A DNA stretch of 64,000 bases from Otatea glauca (taxonomy: Eukaryota; Streptophyta; Magnoliopsida; Poales; Poaceae): positions 38,812,104-38,876,103 of the forward strand of contig CM070725.1 in assembly GCA_036346275.1 (NCBI GenBank). Direction: 5' to 3'. Made by a program: the position numbers and the translations under genes. The stretch's first letter is position 1, and every line of letters begins with the position of its first letter. This document shows, piece by piece, positions 55,985 through 64,000 of this stretch. The notes under the pieces are model-generated. The model saw only the letters and a list, made by a program, of their open reading frames with translations. It did no database searches and was not told the DNA's origin.

Positions 55985-57476
55985 TGTCGGGACCCGAATA
56001 TGCAAATTCGAACCCTCTGTGTATATTGCACTAGTCTAGGATTATGCTAGTGCACACAGGCTCAACATAGATGTTATCACAATCATACACAGCGGAATAT
56101 AGAATAAACTCAATTAAGTAATAACTGTTGTCTTACATAATTATTGTCTCACAAGACTTAACTAGGAAATAGCAAATATGCGACAGCGAAAATAAAGTAA
56201 TCGTAGTAACTCCACAGTTCACCACAGGCAACTGACGAGGCTCGGACTCTAAGCAATCGCATCATCACGATATTCCATCTCCATGACTGGCGTAGCCTCT
56301 TCCTCTTCTGAAGTTGTTGTTGTGGGGTGAGTACATAAAGAACTCAACAAGTTGTGCATAGATATGCAAGTCTAATATTCTATATGCATGGTTTATTCCA
56401 AGGAATGGCTAATATGGCTATTTTGCAGTAAAGCAGCATTTATAAAAGAATACGGTAAATAGATTGAAAGACAGTAAAACAAATATCAATAATTAATAGA
56501 TTCAGCTTCTCAAGTAAACAGGATATCCAATCCTAAGTCAAATTCCAACCTCACATGGCAATCTTGCCATCCCAACAAGTTTTCATTTAATGAAAGTCTA
56601 ACCCTTGACTGTAATTTTCGAGCATTGCCCAATCCCGCGAGCACGGCTATCCGAATAGATTTTACACTCTTCAAAGGTTATGCACTTTACCCACATGATA
56701 CAACCAAACACAACAAAGGCAAGTGATCGTAACAAAGCCTTTACAATGATCTACTTAGACCCAGTACTGTTCGCTAAGGTTTCAACACTGAAGGGCTAAA
56801 CCACCACAGCAGGGCCTCACTATACACCACAGCAGTACTGAAATCTAAGCATTACAAATTAGTCAACTAGGCTATCCAATTCCAGACGTGTGGTTGCATG
56901 AAAGACTCAGGTCAAAGGCTTGCAAGGTTAAGTCCTTAAGATGATCGAAGCAAGACTTCCACATACCCTCTGCCCATCGGGCCCACCTTGGCATACTCGC
57001 CCCTTGCCACTTGCCCCAATCTAAATCATAACCACCCAAGTTGATTACCAAGCACCACATGCCATCAACAATTCAACATCGTTGCGTGACACCATCGCCA
57101 CATCAACTCAATCTCATCGTGTGACCACACATGACACACAAGTTCATAACATTGTTCCATATTCCATTAGTCAAGATTAAACATTAATGATTCATGTATA
57201 TGTGATGACGTGGCATGGCTACGCAACTATGACGTTCTAACCTTCCCATGTTGATTTCATACCAACCAACTATAGTGAACCAATCTAGGGTGACAATTAA
57301 ACCATGGCATACAATTGGCAAGGTAGGGTATAGATCAATTGGTATATTAACTAGATCCCAATTTAATTTGAAACAATTGTATAAGTGAAATAGTATGCAA
57401 TAAAGTAAAACAATATAGCGACTTTATAAACATGGGTTCAACATGGTCAAAGCACAACTTGCCGTGGAATAGGTTC
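55985..57476 (-). mobile_element. Truncated Tekay/Del-like LTR, third copy
   Basis: It matches 51350-52890 (GGACCCGAA..CAAATTCGAACCC, CAGTTCACCACAGGCAACTGAC, the TTGTGCATAG words) and starts TGTCGGGACCCG after ATTAT. It stops at 57476, in sequence equivalent to GCCTTGGAATAGGTCC at ~52880 of copy 2, where the Sirevirus-like LTR begins. That element inserted into this LTR; the remainder should lie beyond the element's other end, outside the window. Confidence 0.75.
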
Positions 57477-59992
57477 TTAAAAGTGCATCTAGGCACTTAT
57501 GTTATTTTGGTGATTAATGACAAACACTCATAATGACAATCTATGCAATTAAGTAAATGCTTAACTTAGTGCTTAGCAAATGACAAACCTCTAATATGAT
57601 TATATTGCTATGAGACTAACATGTTATTGCCTAGTTGAGTATCAGTCTCATCTTTTAGAGGAAAATCAAATAGGAAGGTTAAGCAAAGATAAGGTATGCA
57701 ATTTTGGTATCTATTCTATATGTGTTATTGCATTCCTTTCGTGCAAATGCATAGTGAACTCCAAGTAGCATGTTGATTTTATATATGCACATTGGTTCAT
57801 GTCATATTTATTTGTGCATATATATTCATTTGAGTTCATTATGGTATGCATGTATTAACTAGAGTTAAACTTCATATTGCTATAGATTGACTTGGTGCAT
57901 GCATGCTTTATTTGTATATCTTCTCATGCAATTCTCTTAGTGAAGTTTATCTAGTGTTGGATCACATATTTACTCTTACTCCAAATATTATTTGCACATG
58001 TACAATTCGTGTATATTCTATCATGTGCTTCATTTAAGTAAAGACTGTGATCCTTGCCATGATTTAATTGATTCATCATATTGGCAATTATCTCTCTAGT
58101 GCATATAGATCAATTACACATTCATCATGATGTACTTAGTAGAGAACATTTCTTATGTCAAGTGTTTCCAGTTATATTGTGCTTCTTTCTATGAAACACT
58201 TGTTGTAATCAATTGCTCACAAATATCAACTTGTTCATATCTATTGGGCTTTTGGGACTAATGTCTTTCATGAGTAGTTTGGAAAGAATTAGGTCCCGTC
58301 TGTGTATGATGACCAAGGTATCTTGGAGGATGATCATTAAGCCTAGGTCAACAAGACGGCGGTGTCACCAAGAGCTGAGGACTAAGTCAAAGATTGACTT
58401 GGCGTGGAGATCGTCAGAGAGGATGATCAAGTCAAGGTTGATAGGACGAGAGTCTCATGAGGTGAATCGAGTCGAGTTGGACAAGGCGAAGATGTCATCA
58501 ATTATATAGTGAAAGTCTTCATGCATCGACATTAAGAAAGAAGACGGCAAGTGACTATTTCTAGACTTATATTATCTTTGATTTAATTTGAGTCTAAGGA
58601 TTGCCGTACTATTAAGAGGGATGCGATGTCGAATGACTTTTAGATGTGTCAAGTGCTCAAGTGATCCATCCTTGTGAATCTTAGAAAGAGAGGGGTGTTG
58701 GTGGTGCCGAAAAGTGAGGGTTGTAGGTCTCCCTTGGATTTTTTGTGATATCTGTATTTATCCTTTGAGTTTTGGGTAGTGAGACCTTGTTAGTTGTGTA
58801 GCCCTCGTTCTTAGCTTTTGATAGAGTCCAAAATCGCTGAAATCGAGTCCGGAGTGAAAAGTTATGCTCGTTTTAAATCGGGCTGGCGATGCAATCCGGA
58901 GTATCCGGATATTCAATCCGGACATTCGGGTTGACACCCTCGATGGCTGCTCTCGATCAATCCGAGTATCCGGGTTTTTCCGAGTCTCGGGTTGTGCCCA
59001 AATGTCTCCAACGGCTAGTTTTCTTGGGACCTCTATTTAAAGCCCCTTCTTCCCCACTTCAAAGAGGTTGTGTTCCCATTGATTAGAGGTGCTATACCCT
59101 TGTTCTTGAGCCCCAAAACACCTCTTTACCCTTAGATCTAAGTGATCCCCTTGGTGAGAAGGGTTGGGAAGAGTTTGAGGAGTGAGGTGCTAGGTTGAGT
59201 GAGATTTGAGTTGTTTGAGCACTTGATTTCATCTCCAAGCTTGTTCTTCGTGAGCATTTGTTACTCTTGGAGGTTGAGGACTCCTAGGCGGCTAGGAGGT
59301 CGCCACGAGCCACCGGAGCTTTGTGTGGTTGGCCGTGGGAAGTTTGTGAAGGCGGTTCCGCCTCCGTAAGGGAAGGAATCAAAGGAGTGAAGACCGGCGA
59401 GTGCATTTGTGCAACACCGGAGGAAGAGGGTTGAAAGAGACCCGGCTCAAGTGTGACCGAGCCGCCTCAGCGGAGACGTAGGATCCCCTCAAGGATCCGA
59501 ATTTGGGTGAAAAATCATCGTCTCCAAGTTTGCTTCTTACTCATGCTTTAGTATTTGATTTTGAATCTTGAAATTGCCCATCTACTCTTTTGTTGTGTTT
59601 GGCTCCAGATCTACAATTTCCCCAGGTACCTGATAGCTTTTAGATCTTTTGTATTCAAGTAGATTGTTGAAAAATTGCAGGGATTTAAAATCTCATTTCG
59701 AGGTCTTAAATCCGGAGTATCCGGACTTCGAACCGGATAGTCCGGACATTTCGAGTATCCGGAGATAAGTCCGGACACTCGGCCGAGTCCTCGGATCAAT
59801 CCGAGTATCCAGACTCCAGAACCCGGACAGTCCGGATATTTCGGAGTATCCGGATAAAAATCCCGGACACTCCGGACTTAGACCCTCGGGAGATTTTATT
59901 TAGCTGCAAATTTTTTATTCCGCTGCATTTAGTTTTAAATATTTTAATTCGCCTATTCACCCCCCCTCTAGGCGACATCCCCTGTCCTTTCA
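57477..59992 (+). mobile_element. 5' LTR of a Sirevirus-like element
   Basis: 2516 bases, starting TTAAAAGTGCATCTAGGCAC (a mutated TGAAAAGTGCATCTAGG start) and ending GTCCTTTCA before the primer site. It shares TTGCCGTACTATTAAGAG with the LTRs at 2693 and 22304. It carries clusters of TCCGGA/TATCCGGA palindromic words at 58895-58990 and 59705-59880. Conserved CCGG palindromes are known in Sirevirus LTRs. The small ORFs here are spurious. Confidence 0.8.
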
Positions 59993-59993
59993 A

Positions 59994-60006
59994 TTGGTAT
60001 CAGAGC
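59994..60006 (+). other. Primer-binding site (initiator-Met tRNA)
   Basis: TTGGTATCAGAGC, a perfect plant initiator-Met primer site, begins one base after the LTR end and is followed by AAGG. Confidence 0.9.
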
Positions 60007-60050
60007 AAGGTCTCTCTTTTCATTAGACTTAACCGTCTAGAGAGTAAAGG

Positions 60051-61790
60051 ATGTCGACTAGAGGATTAGAGCACTCACATAATCCACTTGTGCTAGATGG
60101 CACAAATTATGCTTCATGGAAATTAATTATGACTTCTCATTTTAAATCCATGAGCCCCCAAATATGGTGGATCGTAGATGTCGGCTTTTCCTCTCCATTG
60201 AATGAAGTTGCTCCAACTGAAGGAGAAAGGAAATGCCTACATCTCGATGCTCAAGCTACTAATGTTTTATTTTGTGTTGTGAGCGATGAAATTTTTGATA
60301 GAATATGCAATCTCAAGAGCGCTCATGAAATGTGGATAAAGCTTCAAGAACTATTTGAATCATCCACTTCTATTGAGGGTTGCACTAAGGAAGAGATGTC
60401 GGGAGATGAAACATCAAGCTCCACCTCAAGCTCAAGTGATGAAGAACCGACATCTCCATCAACCTCAACCTCCGCCTCAAGTGACGATGAATATGCTCTT
60501 CCCTCACAAATCCATTGCTTCATGGCGAAAGGTAAGAATGAGGTAAGTGACGATAATGACGATGATGTGCTCACTTATAATGAACTTATGAATTTGCTTG
60601 AGGATCTCAATAAATGTCTTGGAAAGGAGAAAAAGAAATATAAAATTTTGAAGCTTGAACATGAATCACTTCAAAATGATTATAATATGCTTCAAGAAAA
60701 TCATGAATCCCTCCTTCTCAAAGAAACTCATAAGCCTAAGGTGGACATAGGAATCTCATGTGATTTAATTGATGAAATGTCTTGCTTAAATGTTAATCCT
60801 AATACTTCATCAAAATTTGACATATCCACCTCTTGCAATGATTTACCTTGTTGCTCAAATTCAAATATTTCCACTTCCTCTATGCATATTGAGACTAATC
60901 TTGTAGAGGAAAACAATGAGCTCAAGGCCAAAGTCATTAGATTAGAAAATGACTTGAAGAAGTGCGTAAAGGGAAAAGCTGTTCTCGACGAGATCTTGAG
61001 CAAGCCAAGGGCGCCTCAAGATAAGCGAGGACTCGGCTACATCTCCAAGAGGGAGACTAGCAAGATGAGGCACAATGCAAGTCACACGAAGACTATCAAG
61101 TGCTTTGCTTGCAACAAGAAGGGACACTTCGCCTCCGTGTACCCTAATAAAGTGGAGATCAAGCCACAACCATCAACAATGGGGCAAACCAACAAAGAGC
61201 AAGTCAAGAAAAAGAGACGCTCAAAGCCTACTTGCTACAATTGTCGGAAAAAGGGACACATCGGTAAGGATTGTCCCAAAGGTATTACTCCTAAGCCTAT
61301 TATTGTCAATGATCATTATTTGCTTAGGAAGGACAAAAATGGCAATGTGTTTGCCAAGTTTGTCGATTCTCCCAAGTATTTGCAAAATTATGATATTCAA
61401 TTGCTTAGGAGAAATGAATCTAGAAATGTGTTTGCTCAAAATGCTAGACTTCCTAAGACCAAGAAAAATCATGTTGATCATGTGCTTAGGAAAAATAACA
61501 ATAGCAAGCCATTTGCTAGATTTGCTAGATCCTCTAAGCCAATGCATAATTTCAATTATCATATGCTTAGAAGAGATCAAACTAGAAATGGTTTTGCAAA
61601 ATATCATTGCCCTCCTAAGGCTTTTCATAAAAATGCCAATCATTTGCCTAGGAGGAATAATTATTGCAAACCTATTTCTAATTATGTTAGTCAATTCAAT
61701 AATATCCAAATTAGGACCATTTGGGTTCCAAAATCTATTGTGACTAACATTGTTGGACCCAACAAGGATTGGGTACCAAAAACCGCCTAA
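60051..61790 (+). CDS. Sirevirus-type Gag, uninterrupted ORF, no pol
   Basis: A 579-residue Gag that would form the nucleocapsid of a Copia retrotransposon. The N-terminus MSTRGLEHSHNPLVLDGTNY and WKLIMTSHFKSMSPQIWW matches the DUF4219/gag start of SIRE-like elements. The LQELFESSTSIEGCTKEEM junction near residue 105 suggests part of the UBN2 region is missing. A Ser/Glu-rich stretch (residues ~113-145) and a predicted coiled coil (~185-330) follow. There are two CCHC zinc knuckles. The first (C351, C354, H359) has Tyr where the last Cys should be; the second (C395, C398, H403, C408) is intact. The tail has repeated HxLLRK/R units and ends WVPKTA, the motif that lies at the gag-pol boundary in Sireviruses. 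It starts 58 bp after the LTR. No protease, integrase or RT follows before 64000. Confidence 0.85.
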   Translation: MSTRGLEHSHNPLVLDGTNYASWKLIMTSHFKSMSPQIWWIVDVGFSSPLNEVAPTEGERKCLHLDAQATNVLFCVVSDEIFDRICNLKSAHEMWIKLQELFESSTSIEGCTKEEMSGDETSSSTSSSSDEEPTSPSTSTSASSDDEYALPSQIHCFMAKGKNEVSDDNDDDVLTYNELMNLLEDLNKCLGKEKKKYKILKLEHESLQNDYNMLQENHESLLLKETHKPKVDIGISCDLIDEMSCLNVNPNTSSKFDISTSCNDLPCCSNSNISTSSMHIETNLVEENNELKAKVIRLENDLKKCVKGKAVLDEILSKPRAPQDKRGLGYISKRETSKMRHNASHTKTIKCFACNKKGHFASVYPNKVEIKPQPSTMGQTNKEQVKKKRRSKPTCYNCRKKGHIGKDCPKGITPKPIIVNDHYLLRKDKNGNVFAKFVDSPKYLQNYDIQLLRRNESRNVFAQNARLPKTKKNHVDHVLRKNNNSKPFARFARSSKPMHNFNYHMLRRDQTRNGFAKYHCPPKAFHKNANHLPRRNNYCKPISNYVSQFNNIQIRTIWVPKSIVTNIVGPNKDWVPKTA

Positions 61791-64000
61791 AAGATTTTTA
61801 GGCAATATGAGATGGATTGGACATTTGGCTTCTTCAAAAGGAGAAGATGACTTAATCATTTGCAAAATGGAGCCAAGCATGAGGATGATCACTTCAATCT
61901 TGAGCCAATGTCATCTCGGGTAACAAGTATCTAATTTGATTACTAGTTAGCTTATAGCCTTGTGTAGGTTATATTGCATTATTCATGAAAATCAATTTAG
62001 ATTGCTTGTTATATGCTTGCTCATGCTTATTAGTTGTTTTAATTGCAATCTTGAGTAAGTTTGGGATAGTGGCACATTAAAGGGGAGTGCTAAATCATAA
62101 CCATGTATATTACATCCCTACATGTGCCCATATTTATATAAGTGCAAATATATATTCTCAAAATCAAGCCATTTAGCCAAAAGTCAAAATTTTGTATACC
62201 ATTAGTATTCTTGTGAAAAACTAGTTGCAAAATGTATACAAATATATTTGAAATATTTTTCAAAGGTTTTGGCTTCACAAAATCTATTTTGAAAAGAAAA
62301 TGAGTTTCATGATCAAAATCTAGATAGTAGTATCTTGTTTTGGATTTAAACTTATAATTTTCATAGAATTAAATGTAAAATGAATTTGAAAGTAATTCCA
62401 AAACGAAAATCCTAGAGTTGGTCATTCTTAACAATTCTTGTGTTCAAAAGACTTTCAAAAGACCAACCTAGCGAAAGTTATTCGATTTTGAAACTCGCCG
62501 AAAAACTACATTTGACCATAATAGTCATATTATTGCACTTAGTGAGTTTCTCCGTTTGGACCGGATCTTGTGTAGTATCTTGGTTCAAAATGGTATCTTA
62601 AACTCATACACAAAATTCAAATCTCTATATCTCATCTTATTCTTCATTTGAATCTTGTGTTGAAATATTTGGCTTTGTTTTACAAATAGCTATTTCAAAA
62701 GGACCATTTTGGTCAAAAGTCAAATCTTATGTTTAAAAGGCCCAAAATTGTAAAAAGCTTTGTAAAAGTATTCTAATATGTATTTCAAATGTTTTACAAG
62801 CTTTCAAAATGAAAATTCTATATTGAAATCAAAATTGGCCAAAATTTTTGGTTTGAACTAAAATAGCTTATTTAAGCATATTGCTCAAATCTTAGCATTC
62901 AAGTTGGATTTCATTATAAATGTTGGCTAGAAACCATCTTGATAATCAATTCTAAGCCATGGAAATTGAAATTGCATGAAATCCAAATTGAGTTGTATTT
63001 TGAGGCTTTTTATGAAAAACTATTTCCTATTTAACTTGCTTCAAAAGGATAAAAGCAAAATATTTGTTTGAAATACAAAATCTTATGAAAATAGTCTTCT
63101 AAAATGTTTTCAAATGTATTTCAAATGTTTTCAAGTATCTAACCCTTGGCTAGAAGCTAAAAGTCAAACTTTGGCCTCAAATGGATCTTATATGATCTTG
63201 TTTTTGAATTAAATGAAATACTTTTATAAGTTAAAATCTATTGAGTTTTTGAAAAAGTGGTCAATACAAAACTCATAGGGTTGGTCATTTTAAGCATTTC
63301 TTTAGTTCAAAGTTTTTCCAAACGAACAACCGTTCGAAAGTTATAGCCATTTGAATTTGGCCAAAATCATCCATTTGACCCAAAATGATCCGTTGTTGCA
63401 TTTTGTGGATTTCGCTATTTGAATTGGAATTCTTTGTATATCTTGGATTGAAATGGTATTTCCTACACATACAAAGCTATGAAAGTTCGAATCTCTATAA
63501 ATTTCAATCCGGAATGCATTTTGAGCATTTGGTGAAAATTCAATTTTTTTCAAACCTACAAAGCGCATTTTATCATATCTTTTGAACGAAAATTCCTTTT
63601 AATGAAATTCTTGTTGGGAAACCTTCTAAATAGTCCAATGTTTATTTCTGGAAAGTTTCAAACCATTTGGACTCAATTTGAAAAAGTTTTGACTTTTCTT
63701 CTCTTTGAGTAAAAATCATGCCTACAAAGCAAAATTTGGCATATCTTTTGATTGGAGACTCCTTTTTGGAAAATTCTTTTTGTAAAAGTTTCTTGGGAGT
63801 CTAAAGAATGTTTATGCACAATTTCAAGTAATTTCAACTTAATTTGAAATAGTTATGCCTTTTTCTCTCTTTCGATCTTATTTGGCATACTCTTGCATTA
63901 AGTTGGATTTTACGATTTGAATGGATTTGATTATGCAAATAGGCTTATAAACATCTCTCTAAATCATATGAAGCCATATAAGTGCATATTACCATTCAAA
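61791..64000. other. Non-coding internal region after gag
   Basis: 2.2 kb of AT-rich sequence without a credible ORF, running to the window edge. It contains a diverged duplication: ~62405-62650 and ~63270-63520 share GGTTGGTCATT, GAAAGTTAT, CATTTGACC and AAATGGTATC in the same order. The expected 3' LTR is not in the window. Confidence 0.55.

Noticed and set aside
61075..61892. 222-223 codon ORFs overlapping gag in other frames
   Set aside because: They are shadows of the Gag ORF. The Leu/Ile-rich translations come from the repeated Lys/Arg/Asn codons of the Gag tail.
1..64000. Bacterial-type systems, CRISPR arrays, tRNA or rRNA genes
   Set aside because: The window is plant nuclear DNA. 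No array of regularly spaced direct repeats, no tRNA cloverleaf and no rRNA-like sequence was seen.

Overview
The window is plant nuclear DNA, almost certainly from a grass (Poaceae). The evidence is a ZRP4-type O-methyltransferase (OMT) gene with one intron, Stowaway- and Tourist-like MITEs, Sirevirus-type and other Copia elements, long Tekay/Del-like Gypsy LTRs, a Ricesleeper-type hAT transposase and a CACTA end. Gene density is very low and nearly everything is transposon-derived. I cannot name the species from the sequence alone.

1-31.2 kb is a tandemly duplicated OMT cluster read on the minus strand. A block covering 1-7562 recurs at 19091-27142. Each block has two OMT units. OMT1 (1196-2548) and OMT3 (20286-22160) are broken and joined to the 3' end of a Sirevirus-like element. 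OMT2 (6552-7562) keeps only exon 2 and intron. OMT4 (26165-27993) has an uninterrupted two-exon reading frame of 373 codons, canonical motifs and a TATA box, and is the only plausible working gene here. Further copies of the cluster's flanking DNA lie at 13.6-14.97 kb, 36.4-36.9 kb and 43.1-43.9 kb. Between the blocks are a degenerate hAT transposon (9363-13612), one end of a Tat-like Gypsy element with an antisense ORF for a plant mobile domain (14971-16479), an LTR-like fragment, and a solo LTR (18419-19064).

28-36.4 kb starts with a 2.5-kb element with terminal inverted repeats, sitting between two direct copies of the OMT promoter. After it come non-coding repeats and a 2.86-kb solo LTR with a perfect TACAC target duplication.

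36.4-50 kb holds two degenerate Copia elements, each with a perfect 5-bp target duplication. Copia-1 (36886-43130, minus) lies in an OMT-type flank. Copia-2 (44119-49322, plus) interrupts exon 1 of a PP1-type protein phosphatase gene, which also has a stop, a frameshift and a large deletion of its catalytic core.

50-64 kb contains a second solo LTR of the same long family in the opposite orientation (51350-54395, TSD CATCC), a CACTA end with a near-perfect hairpin, a third truncated LTR, and a Sirevirus-like element with a 2.5-kb LTR and one long gag ORF but no visible pol before the window ends.

Observations most worth following: a family of four ~143-nt hairpins with a conserved loop; the antisense plant-mobile-domain ORF; the gag-only Sirevirus-like element; the PP1 gene split by Copia-2; and the recombined OMT exons with a duplicated promoter.
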